This document shows, in pieces, positions 1-9,945 of a DNA stretch of 64,000 nucleotides. Below the pieces are notes generated by a model. That model was not told the DNA's origin. It saw only the letters and a program-made list of their open reading frames with translations, and searched no databases. How positions within the stretch are numbered: position 1 is the first letter of the stretch; every line of letters starts with the position of its first letter. Where the stretch lies: the NCBI GenBank assembly GCA_030654395.1, contig JAURXM010000040.1:30217-94216 (forward strand). The letters are read 5' to 3'. A program made the translations under genes and the position numbers. Source of the stretch: Aquabacterium sp. (GTDB taxonomy: Bacteria > Pseudomonadota > Gammaproteobacteria > Burkholderiales > Burkholderiaceae_C).

Positions 1-1
1 A

Positions 2-742
2 GTCCGATCAGACGGCAATGCAGCCTTGTGGTGGATGGTGCAAGCGGCGGCAGAGCGCATGGGTGACACCTATTTGCTGGGCTTGGTTCGAGAGGCAAGC
101 GCCACCATCTATGCTGCACCAAGATCTGCAGGTTTGCCGTGGCAGCGCATGGTCTATCCGAAGGTCGATGTGTTGATGAACCTCGTAGCGATTGAGCCCC
201 TGTCTCCTTATCAGCGATTCTATTACCACGGTGTAACTTGCCTACCGGTCCCCTTGGATGATGGTGACACGACGCGCTTTCTTGAAGAAAACATGTGCCG
301 TCCCAAACCCATTAAAGCGTTGTTGAGAGACCCTGTCTGTTCAACGCATCAGCTCATTGGTATCCAGCTCTTCAAGCGTGTAGGTTGCCCCGTCATACGC
401 GACACCACTGATTTGGAAGCTGAATTGCGCTCTGACATTGAGTCGCAACTGCGTGTCGATTTCGTTGTCAAAGACGCCTATTTGCAGCGTGTTTTGGTTT
501 TACTCTGGTCGGGGCACGCAGACAGAGTCAAGCCTATATGGATGCGACGGATCATGTCGCAGCAACAAGCCGATGGGGGCTGGACCGGTGAGCGTGACAT
601 CCCTGAATTGCCATCATGGATAAACAATATTCGCCAAAAGGAGGCGCAGCCCACAGGGTTTCATGCGACAGCCCAAGGCCTGTTGATCGCAGCATTGTGG
701 TTGACACAAGACGGGCATGTTGACACAGCAGCTAAACCATGA
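2..742 (+). CDS. Unrecognised protein, 5' end cut by window edge
   Basis: The reading frame is open from the window edge to a TGA at 740-742, so the gene begins upstream and at least 245 residues are visible. I do not recognise the family. The C-terminal third contains QQQADGGW and later a HATAQGLLIAALWL helix, a pattern resembling the QxxDGGW turns of alpha-toroid proteins such as squalene-cyclase-like folds. That is a weak resemblance and no function follows from it. No signal peptide or membrane segment is visible in the part present. Its stop overlaps the start of the next gene (ATGA), so the two are almost surely co-transcribed and translationally coupled. It could be a scaffold or enzyme partner of the binding-protein-like product downstream. 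Confidence 0.6.
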   Translation, partial: VRSDGNAALWWMVQAAAERMGDTYLLGLVREASATIYAAPRSAGLPWQRMVYPKVDVLMNLVAIEPLSPYQRFYYHGVTCLPVPLDDGDTTRFLEENMCRPKPIKALLRDPVCSTHQLIGIQLFKRVGCPVIRDTTDLEAELRSDIESQLRVDFVVKDAYLQRVLVLLWSGHADRVKPIWMRRIMSQQQADGGWTGERDIPELPSWINNIRQKEAQPTGFHATAQGLLIAALWLTQDGHVDTAAKP

Positions 743-1602
743 CCATGACCATCTTGCGCCATCTTTGTCTGGGAGTAATGCTGAGCCTCAGTACTCAGGC
801 CTTGCTTGCCAAGACCTTGATCGTGGCCATACCCAAAGATGTTCTGGCGGATTATCAGAAGTTTGTTGGCAAGCAAGACGTACTCCAGATTGTCGATTTC
901 AGTGGTGATAACGCACGCCGTGATGTGGTGGAGGTCGTCTTGTTGCAGCAAGCGCTTCGTCTTGGCGGCAACACCGACAAAATTGAGTTCAAGACCATTG
1001 ACTCTTATGCACGCATTCTCAGGGAGCTAGAAAGCGGTCAGGTGCTCATCGCTGCCAACAGCATCTGGCTGGCTGATCTCAAGCCGCTTGGCGGTGGCAT
1101 TCACATCAGTCAAGCCGTCGTCGAAAACGGCGCGAGCGAGGCGATGCTTTATACCTTGCCCACCAATGCCCATGCACTGAAGGCCAAGACACTTGGGGAT
1201 GTTCGTCAGCTTCGTGCCATATCCAATCAGGCATGGACAGCTGACTGGCTCACCCTATCTAGTTTGAAGCTGCCTTATTTACAAAGTGCATCAACCTGGG
1301 TGTCGATGGTGCAAATGGTGTCCTTTGGTCGAGCCGACTACTTGCTCGGCCCTTTCCCCAAAACGTCAGATTTATCGCTGCAAGCTGAAGGGGTGCGTTT
1401 CGTGCCTATCCCCCAAGTCAAGGTGCGACTCATGGGCAGCAGGCACTTTGTGGTGTCACGCCGTCACCCAGATGGGGCCGGCGCCTTCACCGCGATCAAT
1501 GCAGGGCTTAGCCAACTCAAGGCAAAACATGTGATTGAGAAGGCTTACACCGAGTCAGGCTTTCAAAACCCAAACTTCAAAGACTGGCACTTCCTGAATT
1601 GA
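739..1602 (+). CDS. Periplasmic solute-binding-like protein
   Basis: The product has 287 residues. It opens with a signal peptide (hydrophobic stretch around residues 5-22 ending ALLAK) and the mature part starts KTLIVAIPKD, the usual first beta strand of type 2 periplasmic binding folds. Later segments (a FGRADYLLGPF element and a C-terminal helix rich in A and K) also fit a two-lobe binding protein. No transporter permease is next to it, so it may be a sensor or orphan binding protein. It overlaps the upstream gene by 4 bp (ATGA). Its 3' end overlaps the convergent flavoprotein gene by 26 bp. The substrate cannot be told from sequence. Confidence 0.6.
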   Translation: MTMTILRHLCLGVMLSLSTQALLAKTLIVAIPKDVLADYQKFVGKQDVLQIVDFSGDNARRDVVEVVLLQQALRLGGNTDKIEFKTIDSYARILRELESGQVLIAANSIWLADLKPLGGGIHISQAVVENGASEAMLYTLPTNAHALKAKTLGDVRQLRAISNQAWTADWLTLSSLKLPYLQSASTWVSMVQMVSFGRADYLLGPFPKTSDLSLQAEGVRFVPIPQVKVRLMGSRHFVVSRRHPDGAGAFTAINAGLSQLKAKHVIEKAYTESGFQNPNFKDWHFLN

Positions 1603-2881
1603 TCAGGAACTCTTGCACGCCCAACGCGGCCGATTTGCCCGTCGCCATGCACGCAGTGAGCAGATAGCCCCCAGTCGGCGCTTCCCAGTCCAACATCTCT
1701 CCTGCGCAAAAAACACCGGGGCGGGCTTTGAGCATGCCACTTGCATCCATCGCTTCAAATCGCACGCCACCAGCCGTACTAATGGCCTCATCCATGGGCC
1801 TAGCGCGACGCAACGTGACGGGCAAGGCTTTGAGCTTGGCCGCGAGCACCTCCGCACAAGCCAGTTGCTCAGGCGTCAACAATTCATAAAGCAGTGCAGC
1901 CTTGGCACCTTGGATACCCAGTCGGCTTTTCAGGTGTGTGGACAGGCTACGCGGGCCCTTTGGGCGACGTGTCTCTGTCAGCACCTGCTCAGCTGTGTGC
2001 GAGGGCAGCAAATCAAGGTGGATGGTGGCGTGCCCAGCGCGGTCGATCTCGTCACGGATTCGCGCAGAAAACGCATAGATCAAGCTGCCTTCCACGCCCG
2101 TATCTGTCAGTACAAATTCGCCTTGCTGTTTGTGTGTTTGACCAGCCTGGTCAATCAATGAAATCACCACGGGCTTGATGGGGTGGCCCGCAAAACGGCT
2201 ACGCAAATGGGCACTCCAACCGGCTTGATCAGGCCCCGTGGGCGCCACATCAAATCCACAGTTTGATGGCTTAAGCGGATTCAGATCGACCCCAATTTGC
2301 TGCAACAAGGGCGCCCACGCGCCGTCAGAGCCCAAGCGAGCCCAGCTGGCACCACCCATGGCCAACAATGTGGCTTGGGACTCAAATTGAACGTCGCCTT
2401 TGGGTGTGGCAAAACACAACGCGCCTTTGTCAGACCAGCCCAGCCAGCGGTGACGCATGTGAAAGCGCACGCCGGATTGGCGCAAGCGGTGCAGCCAAGC
2501 ACGCAGCAAAGGCGCAGCCTTGAGGTCGCGCGGGAAAACGCGACCGGAAGTCCCCACAAAAGTCTCAATACCCAAGCCCTTGGCCCAATCCATGAGGTCT
2601 TGCGGTGTGAACTGATCAATCAAAGGCGTCAGCACATCTTGCCGTTCTGCAAAGCGTTGCAAGAATAGGGGCAGGGGCTCTGAGTGAGTCAGATTGAGTC
2701 CGCCTCGGCCTGCCAGCAAAAACTTCCGCCCTACGGAGGGCATGGCGTCAAACAAATCGACCTGAATGCCACGTGAGGACAAAACCTCTGCGGCCATGAG
2801 CCCGGCTGGGCCTGCGCCAATGATGGCCACGGTGACGCTGGAAACGCAGGGTTTGCTTTGTGCTGATGGGGAATGAGTCAC
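1577..2881 (-). CDS. FAD-dependent oxidoreductase, HI0933/PP_4765-like flavoprotein
   Basis: The product has 434 residues. A dinucleotide-binding motif, AIIGAGPAGLMAAE, lies at about residues 19-32, followed by GRKFLLAGRGGLNLTHSE, the signature of the HI0933-like NAD(P)/FAD flavoprotein family. The C-terminus has the FAD-closing segment GEMLDWEAPTGGYLLTACMATG. The family is widespread and its physiological reaction is poorly defined. It is the last gene of a minus-strand run (folD, prlC, glutaredoxin-like, this gene), only 3 bp after the previous stop. The 3' end overlaps the convergent binding-protein gene by 26 bp and no terminator is visible between them. Confidence 0.85.
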   Translation of the reverse strand: MTHSPSAQSKPCVSSVTVAIIGAGPAGLMAAEVLSSRGIQVDLFDAMPSVGRKFLLAGRGGLNLTHSEPLPLFLQRFAERQDVLTPLIDQFTPQDLMDWAKGLGIETFVGTSGRVFPRDLKAAPLLRAWLHRLRQSGVRFHMRHRWLGWSDKGALCFATPKGDVQFESQATLLAMGGASWARLGSDGAWAPLLQQIGVDLNPLKPSNCGFDVAPTGPDQAGWSAHLRSRFAGHPIKPVVISLIDQAGQTHKQQGEFVLTDTGVEGSLIYAFSARIRDEIDRAGHATIHLDLLPSHTAEQVLTETRRPKGPRSLSTHLKSRLGIQGAKAALLYELLTPEQLACAEVLAAKLKALPVTLRRARPMDEAISTAGGVRFEAMDASGMLKARPGVFCAGEMLDWEAPTGGYLLTACMATGKSAALGVQEFLINSGSASL

Positions 2882-2884
2882 TGA

Positions 2885-3511
2885 TTAGAACCGAAACCTA
2901 GGTGGGGTTGAATCCGTTGGTGTGGATGTCGGGCCTTCGTCAACAGGCTTATGTTGACGGGCTGGGGTCGAGGCTGTTTGGTCTGACGCCTTGGCATCCG
3001 TGGGTGCCAAAGGTTTGGCAGCAGGCCAGCGGTAGTTCAAGGGCAGCACTGACTTGGCTGGGTAGCCGGCGGCATCGATGTAGCTGATCCACTCAGTCTG
3101 GCTGAATCCTTTGATCATCTTCTGACCTACACGCAGCGCAGGCAGTTGGTCCGTGCCGTCTTGCTTGGCCAAGGCTTTGACGTCCTCTGCCGTCAACACG
3201 GTGCTTTCTGCAAAAGGAATGCCACGCGCTTTGAGCAATTGGCGGCCTGTGTCGCACGGCGTGCAGTTGCTGCCGGTGTAGAGCGTCACAGGGTAGCGGG
3301 CAGCCACACGTTGGAGCTCGTAAGGCAAGCCGTCCGTTGATGCCACGCTGCCATTGGGCTTGATGGCTTGCGCGGGCGCATCACCGGGGATACGGTCGGA
3401 GTAGGTCACACGGCCATCTGGGCCAACAACTTTGTACAAAGCCCAAGCCGGTGAGCCAATTGCCATGGTCAAGGCGGCCAAAATGGCCATCGTGGAAGCA
3501 GTGCGTCGCAT
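2885..3511 (-). CDS. Secreted DUF4124 plus glutaredoxin-like protein
   Basis: The product has 208 residues. An N-terminal signal peptide of about 24 residues ends near SPAWA. Next comes a DUF4124-type segment (LYKVVGPDGRVTYSDRIPGD), then a glutaredoxin/thioredoxin-like fold with a CTPC active-site motif in YTGSNCTPCDTGRQLLKARG. A low-complexity P/T/S-rich tail closes the protein. The arrangement is common in Burkholderiales and suggests a periplasmic thiol-disulfide or metal-handling protein, but its partner is unknown. It lies 15 bp after prlC and 3 bp before the flavoprotein, inside one probable operon. Confidence 0.8.
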   Translation of the reverse strand: MRRTASTMAILAALTMAIGSPAWALYKVVGPDGRVTYSDRIPGDAPAQAIKPNGSVASTDGLPYELQRVAARYPVTLYTGSNCTPCDTGRQLLKARGIPFAESTVLTAEDVKALAKQDGTDQLPALRVGQKMIKGFSQTEWISYIDAAGYPAKSVLPLNYRWPAAKPLAPTDAKASDQTASTPARQHKPVDEGPTSTPTDSTPPRFRF

Positions 3512-3526
3512 CTCTTTATCCTTGGT

Positions 3527-5560
3527 TTAGCTCATGCCCTGATGACGCAGCAAAGCATCAATCTGGGGCTCTCGGCCACGAAAAGCCTTGAAGTTATCCA
3601 TCGCGGAGCGGCTGCCACCGGCTTCCAAAATGGCTTCTCGGTAACGTCGACCCACCTCCGGGTTGAGCAGGCCTTGTGAGGGCGTTGAGGCTTCCTCGAA
3701 TGCAGCATAGGCGTCTGCAGAGAGTACCTCTGCCCACTTGTAGCTGTAATAGCCTGCTGCGTAACCGCCTGCAAAAATGTGTGAAAAGCTGTGCTGAAAG
3801 CGGTTGAACGCAGGTGGGATGTTGACGGCGACTTCTTGACGGACTTGGTCCACGATGTCTTGCACGTGCGCTTCTTGGCCAGGCTCAGCGTGCAAGCGCA
3901 TGTCAAACAAGGAGAACTCAACTTGGCGCAGGGTTTGCATGCCGCTTTGAAAGTTCTTGGCAGCCGTCATTTTGTCAAATAAGGCACGCGGCAGATGGGC
4001 ACCTGTGTCGACATGGCTGGTGAGCTTTTGAACGACGTCCCACTCCCAGCAGAAGTTCTCCATGAACTGGCTAGGTAATTCAACCGCGTCCCATTCGACA
4101 CCACTGATGCCCGCTACGCCAATGTCATCGACCTGGGTCAGCATGTGGTGCAGGCCGTGACCGAACTCGTGAAATAGCGTGGTGACGTCGTCGTGCGTGA
4201 GCAAAGCAGGCTTGTCGCCCACACCTTTGCCGTAGTTGCAAACCAAGTGGGCCACGGGTGTCTGGGTTAAGCCGGTGTCAGGGCGCTTCCAGCGGCCACG
4301 GACGTCGTCCATCCAAGCGCCTGGACGTTTGCCGGTGCGGGCATAAGGATCAAGATAGAACTGGCCAACGAGCTTGCCTGCACGCTCGATGCGGAAGAAT
4401 CGCACTGACTCATGCCACACAGGGGCGCTGTCGGGCTGTATGCGCACATCAAACAGGGTTTCGATCAGACCGAATAGGCCTTGCAGTACGGTGGCTTCGG
4501 TGAAATAGAGTTTGACTTCTTGGTCGCTGAAAGCGTAGCGGGCTTCTTTGAGCTTTTCGCTGACATAGGCGATGTCCCAAGCCTGCAGGTCCAACAAGCC
4601 CAGTTCGGTTTTGGCGAAGTCTCGTAACTCGGCCATGTCCTTCTCGGCGAACGGGTGAGCGCGTTTGGCCAAGTCCCTCAAAAAATCGGTGACTTGTTTA
4701 GGATTGGCCGCCATTTTGGGCACCAACGACACATCGGCAAAACTGTCATAGCCCAGTAAGGCGGCCTCTTCTTGGCGCAAGGCAACGATTTCTTGCATCA
4801 GCAATGAGTTGTCGCGCTCCGGTGCGCCTTGTTCGCTGGCGCGTGTGCTGTAGGCGCGGTAGAGCGTCTCACGCAAGGCCCGGTCACTGGCGTACATCAT
4901 GACGGGCAGGTAGCAGGGCATGTGCAAAGTCAGCTTGTGCCCGTCTTTGCCTTCGGTTTGTGCGGCCGATCGACTGGATTGAATGACGTCTTCCGGTACG
5001 CCAGCCAAGGCGTCGCTTTGCGCGTAGTAAGCGAAAGCGTCGGTTGAGTCCATCACGTGTTCGGAGAACGCTTGTGATTTGGCCGCTTGCAGTTCTTGGA
5101 TCTCGGCGAAACGTTGCTTGGCTTGCCCTTGCAACTCTGCGCCACCCATGACAAACCCACGCAGGGCCAGGTCGAGTGCGCGGCGGCGAGCCGGGCTCAA
5201 GGCTGGACTGGCGTCGTGGAGTGCTTTGTACTTGGCATACAGACGCTCGTCCGCACCCAAGCGGGTGTAGAACTCGGTCATGCGAGGCAAATTGTCGTTG
5301 TAAGCCGCCCGCAGCTCGGGTGTGTCAGCCACGCTGTTGAGGTGCCCCACAGCGCCCCAAGCACCACCCAGCCGCTCTGTGGATACGTCCAGCAGCAAGG
5401 ACAGGGTGTCGTAGTCGGGCACGATATCGGGGCCGGTGACCTTGATCAGGGCCGCTTCGGCGTCAGCCAGCAGCACATCTAGGGCTGGCGCAACGTTCTC
5501 AGGCTTGATCTGATCAAACAGAGGCAGACCGCTTGTATCTAGCAAGGGATTGGTGCTCAT
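3527..5560 (-). CDS. prlC: Oligopeptidase A, M3 family metallopeptidase
   Basis: The product has 677 residues, the normal length for cytoplasmic oligopeptidase A. The zinc motif HEFGH begins at about residue 464 ([15 protein letters not shown]), with the downstream third-ligand region around [15 protein letters not shown]. The enzyme degrades short peptides, including cleaved signal peptides. Its start overlaps the folD stop by 4 bp (ATGA on the minus strand), so it is translationally coupled to folD. The folD-prlC order is typical of Burkholderiales. Confidence 0.95.
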   Translation of the reverse strand: MSTNPLLDTSGLPLFDQIKPENVAPALDVLLADAEAALIKVTGPDIVPDYDTLSLLLDVSTERLGGAWGAVGHLNSVADTPELRAAYNDNLPRMTEFYTRLGADERLYAKYKALHDASPALSPARRRALDLALRGFVMGGAELQGQAKQRFAEIQELQAAKSQAFSEHVMDSTDAFAYYAQSDALAGVPEDVIQSSRSAAQTEGKDGHKLTLHMPCYLPVMMYASDRALRETLYRAYSTRASEQGAPERDNSLLMQEIVALRQEEAALLGYDSFADVSLVPKMAANPKQVTDFLRDLAKRAHPFAEKDMAELRDFAKTELGLLDLQAWDIAYVSEKLKEARYAFSDQEVKLYFTEATVLQGLFGLIETLFDVRIQPDSAPVWHESVRFFRIERAGKLVGQFYLDPYARTGKRPGAWMDDVRGRWKRPDTGLTQTPVAHLVCNYGKGVGDKPALLTHDDVTTLFHEFGHGLHHMLTQVDDIGVAGISGVEWDAVELPSQFMENFCWEWDVVQKLTSHVDTGAHLPRALFDKMTAAKNFQSGMQTLRQVEFSLFDMRLHAEPGQEAHVQDIVDQVRQEVAVNIPPAFNRFQHSFSHIFAGGYAAGYYSYKWAEVLSADAYAAFEEASTPSQGLLNPEVGRRYREAILEAGGSRSAMDNFKAFRGREPQIDALLRHQGMS

Positions 5561-6408
5561 TTTGTGCGTTCCGCAGCTTCCATGGTGTTGACCAGTAACA
5601 TGGTAATCGTCATCGGGCCAACACCACCAGGTACAGGGGTAATCCAGCCTGCGACTTCTTTCACGCCAGCAAAATCCACGTCTCCGCAGAGCTTGCCTTC
5701 ATCGTCACGGTTCATTCCCACGTCGATAACCACGGCGCCTGGCTTGACCATGTCAGCGGTCAATACATTGCGTTTGCCGACGGCTGCCACGACCACATCA
5801 GCTTGGCGAGTGTGATAGGCCAAGTCCGGTGTGCCGCTGTGGCAGATGGTGACGGTGGCATTGGCTTGTAGCAGCATCATCGCCATGGGTTTGCCGACGA
5901 TGTTGCTGCGACCGATCACGACCGCGTGCTTGCCTTTGAGGTTGGCCATGCCGATGGATTCCAGCATCTTCATGCAGCCATAAGGTGTACAGGCTTTGAA
6001 TCCAGGTTCACCCACCATCAGGGCGCCTGCGCTGGCGATGTGAAAGCCATCCACATCCTTGACGGGAGAGATGGACTCGATGACTTTGTGGTCGTCGATG
6101 TGCTTGGGCAGCGGCAGTTGCACCAAGATGCCGTGGATGTTCGGATCGTTGTTGAGTGCTTGCACGCGGGCCAGCAGCTCGGCTTCGGTCATCGTTGCAG
6201 GGTATTTTTCTAGTACCGAAGTCAGGCCACTGTCCTCACAGGCTTTGACTTTGTTGCGAACGTAGACTTGACTGGCTGGGTTGTCGCCAACCAGTACCAC
6301 GGCCAAACCGGGCTTGATGCCGGACGTGGCCAGTTTGGCGGCGCGTTGGGCGACTTCGGCACGCAGTTGTTTGGACAGGGCGTTGCCGTCGATGATTTGG
6401 GCTGTCAT
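5557..6408 (-). CDS. folD: Bifunctional methylenetetrahydrofolate dehydrogenase/cyclohydrolase
   Basis: FolD interconverts 5,10-methylene-, methenyl- and 10-formyl-tetrahydrofolate. The start at 6408 is chosen because the protein then begins [13 protein letters not shown] and is 283 residues long, the standard FolD length, with GGAG about 9 bases upstream. A longer frame to 6471 would add 21 unconserved residues and run into the terminator of the upstream operon. Visible family motifs are [13 protein letters not shown] with the catalytic lysine, the [11 protein letters not shown] nucleotide-binding loop, and [10 protein letters not shown]. It heads the folD-prlC-glutaredoxin-flavoprotein run; its promoter should lie in 6409-6460. 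Confidence 0.96.
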   Translation of the reverse strand: MTAQIIDGNALSKQLRAEVAQRAAKLATSGIKPGLAVVLVGDNPASQVYVRNKVKACEDSGLTSVLEKYPATMTEAELLARVQALNNDPNIHGILVQLPLPKHIDDHKVIESISPVKDVDGFHIASAGALMVGEPGFKACTPYGCMKMLESIGMANLKGKHAVVIGRSNIVGKPMAMMLLQANATVTICHSGTPDLAYHTRQADVVVAAVGKRNVLTADMVKPGAVVIDVGMNRDDEGKLCGDVDFAGVKEVAGWITPVPGGVGPMTITMLLVNTMEAAERTK

Positions 6409-6457
6409 GCGCTTGCTCCGAGATGCGAGGTTGATACAAAAAGAGGGGTGCAAACGG

Positions 6458-6490
6458 AAAAAGGCCGCCACGATTTGCTGAGGCGGCCCT
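6458..6490 (-). terminator. Rho-independent terminator of the two-component operon
   Basis: On the minus strand a 7-bp GC-only stem (GGCCGCC/GGCGGCC at 6463-6469 and 6482-6488) with a 12-nt loop is followed by TTTTT (6458-6462). It lies about 60 bp after the response-regulator stop and separates that operon from folD. Confidence 0.85.
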
Positions 6491-6548
6491 TATCGGGTTT
6501 GATGCAGCGCCGCCCAATTAGACGCCGTTGCATCGATGAAGCACAGGC

Positions 6549-7190
6549 TTACTTAGCGGGTGCTGCGCCGGGAGGGGTGCTGGCACCCAGTGCAATTTTG
6601 AGCAAATCGGCCACGGTGTTGGCGTTGAGCTTTTCCATCACGTTGGCACGGTGGGCTTCAACCGTTTTGATGCTGATACCCAAGTCGTCGGCGATCTGTT
6701 TGTTTAGGCGTCCAGCGACGATGCGTTCCAGCACTTGGGCTTCACGGGTGGTTAAGCGCGACAACAAGGCGTCTCGGCTCGCAGCTTCTTGCGAGCTGGA
6801 GAAGGCGACACGCGCCTCTTCAAGCATGCGCTCGACCAGTGAGACCAAAGCGTCTTCTTTGAATGGCTTTTCGATGAAGTCCATTGCGCCTTTTTTCATG
6901 GTGTTCACGGCCATGGGCACGTCGCCGTGGCCTGTGATGAACACGATAGGCAAAGGGGACTTGCGATCAAGCAGCTTGTCTTGCAATTCGAGCCCGCTCA
7001 TGCCATCCATGCGGATGTCGGCGATCAAACAAGCGACTTCACGAGGGTCGAAGCGAGCAAGGAAGGACTCGGCGGAGTCAAAACAACGGACGCGGTAGTC
7101 CTTGCCTTCCAGAAGCCATTGCAACGAGTCGCGCACGGCCTCGTCGTCATCAACCACATACACAGTGCCTTTTTTAGGGATCAAGCTCAT
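6549..7190 (-). CDS. FixJ/NarL-type response regulator
   Basis: The product has 213 residues. The receiver domain covers about residues 8-122, with the acidic cluster VDDDE at 13-17, the phospho-acceptor D58 in CLIADIRMDGMSG, the switch T in FITGHGD and the conserved K in FIEKPF. A LuxR/FixJ helix-turn-helix follows (LTTREAQVLERIVAG, then ADDLGISIKTVEAHRANVMEKL). It is the output partner of the kinase encoded just upstream: the two genes overlap by 4 bp (ATGA). The pair diverges from the pyruvate dehydrogenase operon, which suggests but does not prove that it controls aceE. The operon ends at the terminator at 6458-6490. Confidence 0.93.
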   Translation of the reverse strand: MSLIPKKGTVYVVDDDEAVRDSLQWLLEGKDYRVRCFDSAESFLARFDPREVACLIADIRMDGMSGLELQDKLLDRKSPLPIVFITGHGDVPMAVNTMKKGAMDFIEKPFKEDALVSLVERMLEEARVAFSSSQEAASRDALLSRLTTREAQVLERIVAGRLNKQIADDLGISIKTVEAHRANVMEKLNANTVADLLKIALGASTPPGAAPAK

Positions 7191-9802
7191 GGGGTGCCGG
7201 CAAGTAATTCGTTGGAAGGGTCGGTCGTTGTGTCTGTAAAGTCACCAACGTCACCGCTGTCGATCGGCAGGGTAAATGTGAAACGACACCCTGTGACCGT
7301 CTCGCCATTGTAGATGTTCTCAGCCTTGATTCGACCCTGATGTGACTCAATGATAGAGCGACAAAGACTAAGGCCTATCCCTAACCCTTCGGCTTTTGTG
7401 GAGTGAAAAGCCTCGAATAATCGTTTGAGAACGTCTTCATTGATGCCAGGGCCGCCATCGCTGACAGAGAACTCCACCACCGCGCTTTGATCCTCAAGCT
7501 TGCGCTGCTGAACACGCAAATCGATGATGCGGCGCGACTGCGGCATCTGCCCCGAATCAATGGCCTCAGCGGCGTTTTTGAGCAAGTTAAGCAAGACCTG
7601 CTCAATCAGTATCGGGTCGGCCATGAGCGTGGGCAAGCGGTTGGCCACGGTTGTATTCAGGGTGACGCGGCGGCGTTTCATTTCAAATACGGCCAACTCC
7701 AAAACCGCATCGGTGATGTCCCGCACGCGACTGGGTTGGCGCTGGGGTTCGCTGCGCTTAACAAACTGGCGGATGCGGTGGATGATTTGACCTGCACGTT
7801 GTGCTTGTCGACCGGTTTTCTCTAGGGCGCCGATCAGGGATTCATTGTCGATCTGGCCCGATTGAACCCGGCTGATCATGCCGCTGCAATAGTTGGCGAT
7901 GGCCGCAAGTGGTTGATTGAGTTCGTGCGCGACGGTTGAAGCCATCTCGCCCATGGTGATCAATCGGCTGGTGAATTGGGCTTTTTCGGCTTGGCGGGCA
8001 GCGACCTCCTCGGACTGTCTGCGGTCGTTGATGTCTGTGGCGATCAGCATCTGGGCCAAGTTGCCGTCGGTCCACTGAACATACCGGGCGCGCACGTCAA
8101 ACCACTTTTGGACGCTGTCCATGAAAATCTCTCGTGTCTCGCTGCCCGCATTGGTCAGCTCCTGCGTTGGCAGGCCACCAAAGTCATCAACGGACTCATC
8201 ACAAACGGGTTGAGGATCCGCTGTCATTGCCCCCCCCGTGAGCTGGGTATGGGCATCAGGATTGGCGCCAAACCACAGGCGATAAGACCGATTGGCAAAG
8301 AGCAAATCACCCCGTTTGACCGACACCACGGATACGGCTGCATCAAGTCCTTCCAGAACCGTTGTGAACCGTTCATGGGCCGCAGTGAGTTGGTCGCGTA
8401 CCCGCTTGGCTTCAGTGATATTGGTCACCGATGTCATCCAGCCTGTCTGATTGCCTTGATCATCGATCAGTGGGGACACGTACATGCGGGCGTCAAATTG
8501 GCTGGCGTCGCGGCGCTGCATGAGCACTTCAATGCCGCCCATTGGACTGCGGCCAAGCAACTCTTGCTGGAACATGCGGTTGAACTCGTCCAAGCGGTCT
8601 TTGGGCCAGTACGGGTAGGGGGGGACACAGCCAATCAACTCGTCCTCAGAGAACCCGGTCATGGCACAAAAAGCAGGGTTGACGTAGGTGATGCGGCCAT
8701 CAAGGTCAATGGTGCGCATGCCGGTCAGCATGGAGTTCTCCATGGCGCGGCGGAAGTTGGTCTCTTGCACCAATGTTTTTTGGATTTGAGAGCGCCGCCT
8801 CATGTGGCGCAGCATGCCCAGCAAGGTCCACACGGTCAGCGCCGACAAGGCCACCACCATCCAAAAGAGCGTGTTACCGACCAGGTTTGACGAGGTTCTG
8901 AAACCCATGCCGCGCAACATCAATCCGTTACCCACAGGCGTCACAACCACGTCGTGGACAAAGGTGGGCTTGGCTGATGACTCGTTGCCGGCGCCAACTG
9001 TGCTGGTCAATAAATCACCATTGACCTGCACCAAGCTCATCGCATGCCGACTGGCCACTTCGCGAGGCACAAGGTAGCGCATCAAAGATTCAAGCGAATA
9101 CTCGGTGACCAAATTGCCCATGAACCCGTAGCGGTCAATCAAGGGGATGTGCACCTGGATGACCTTGGCTGCCATTTGGTTGGCATAAGGCCTGGAATAA
9201 ACCGGCTGGTTGCGCTCACGAGCGAGCTTGAAGGCGTTTTTCGGCTCTTTGGTGTCTTGCAAGGGCGCGAACATGTCCGGATGGCTGCCGAACGTATCCA
9301 TATCCAAGGATGGCGCTGGGTCCAGAGGCAAACTCAAGCTGGGGCTGATGGCCTTGATGCTGGCGTCGGCCTGAACCCATGACACGCTGATGATCTCTGG
9401 GCGAGCACGTGCGAAGTCGCCTGCTTGCTGCATGAATTGCTGAGGATTGATCGATTTGACGCTGATTTCACGTGCCAAGCGCATCAGCTGCTCTTGGTTC
9501 TCTATCAAGCGCAGGCGAATCTGTTGCTGAACGACCTCAGTGTCGCGTTTTACTGACTCTTGCTCTCGCTCAATCTCTTCGTTTCGGATGTACCAAAAGG
9601 CCGCAATGATCGCCGCCAAAAAGAGCAAGACGGAGACAAGGGGCCCCAGCGTTGCGTAGCGATCTTGCTGGCCAGGAGATTGCTTGCGCCACCAACGCCA
9701 AAACAAACGATTTGTCTGGGTTGAGCGAGCCTCTGGCGGTGGTGCAGGCGTGTTCGTAGATGCGGAAAAGACCATATCTTGATTATCGGTGTGGTAGCTC
9801 AC
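7187..9802 (-). CDS. Membrane PAS-domain sensor histidine kinase
   Basis: The product has 871 residues. A transmembrane helix around residues 52-68 and a second around 310-330 flank a large periplasmic sensor region of about 240 residues. Two PAS-type regions follow (the first around NSMLTGMRTIDLDGRITYVN, the second near RFTTVLEGLDAAVSVV). The kinase core has the H-box MASTVAHELNQPLAAIANY with phospho-acceptor H626, N-box LLNLLKNAAEAI, G1 VSDGGPGI and G2 GLGIGLSLC. The layout resembles DctB/FixL-like kinases of Comamonadaceae. Its signal is unknown. The gene overlaps the downstream response regulator by 4 bp. Confidence 0.92.
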   Translation of the reverse strand: MSYHTDNQDMVFSASTNTPAPPPEARSTQTNRLFWRWWRKQSPGQQDRYATLGPLVSVLLFLAAIIAAFWYIRNEEIEREQESVKRDTEVVQQQIRLRLIENQEQLMRLAREISVKSINPQQFMQQAGDFARARPEIISVSWVQADASIKAISPSLSLPLDPAPSLDMDTFGSHPDMFAPLQDTKEPKNAFKLARERNQPVYSRPYANQMAAKVIQVHIPLIDRYGFMGNLVTEYSLESLMRYLVPREVASRHAMSLVQVNGDLLTSTVGAGNESSAKPTFVHDVVVTPVGNGLMLRGMGFRTSSNLVGNTLFWMVVALSALTVWTLLGMLRHMRRRSQIQKTLVQETNFRRAMENSMLTGMRTIDLDGRITYVNPAFCAMTGFSEDELIGCVPPYPYWPKDRLDEFNRMFQQELLGRSPMGGIEVLMQRRDASQFDARMYVSPLIDDQGNQTGWMTSVTNITEAKRVRDQLTAAHERFTTVLEGLDAAVSVVSVKRGDLLFANRSYRLWFGANPDAHTQLTGGAMTADPQPVCDESVDDFGGLPTQELTNAGSETREIFMDSVQKWFDVRARYVQWTDGNLAQMLIATDINDRRQSEEVAARQAEKAQFTSRLITMGEMASTVAHELNQPLAAIANYCSGMISRVQSGQIDNESLIGALEKTGRQAQRAGQIIHRIRQFVKRSEPQRQPSRVRDITDAVLELAVFEMKRRRVTLNTTVANRLPTLMADPILIEQVLLNLLKNAAEAIDSGQMPQSRRIIDLRVQQRKLEDQSAVVEFSVSDGGPGINEDVLKRLFEAFHSTKAEGLGIGLSLCRSIIESHQGRIKAENIYNGETVTGCRFTFTLPIDSGDVGDFTDTTTDPSNELLAGTP

Positions 9803-9945
9803 AATTTAAGAGGTGATCTACAGCGTATATTTTCCATCAGGCGAAAGGGTTGGAGTGGCCCGCTTTAGGGCGTTTATCCACGCTCACAAGTGTGCTGTTT
9901 TGACCATACTGCCCTGTAAGCCGTTATCAACTGGAGCCTGTACCT
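9803..9945. promoter_or_regulatory. Divergent promoter region between kinase and aceE
   Basis: These 143 bp lie between two divergent starts and must hold both promoters. The region is AT-richer than its flanks (for example around 9800-9835) and has a short CACA-AG-TGTG dyad at 9885-9894. GGAG about 15 bases before the aceE ATG is a loosely spaced ribosome-binding site. I could not assign -35/-10 boxes with confidence. Confidence 0.45.

Noticed and set aside
6409..6471. N-terminal extension of FolD
   Set aside because: It adds 21 unconserved residues and overlaps the preceding operon's terminator, while the start at 6408 has a ribosome-binding site.
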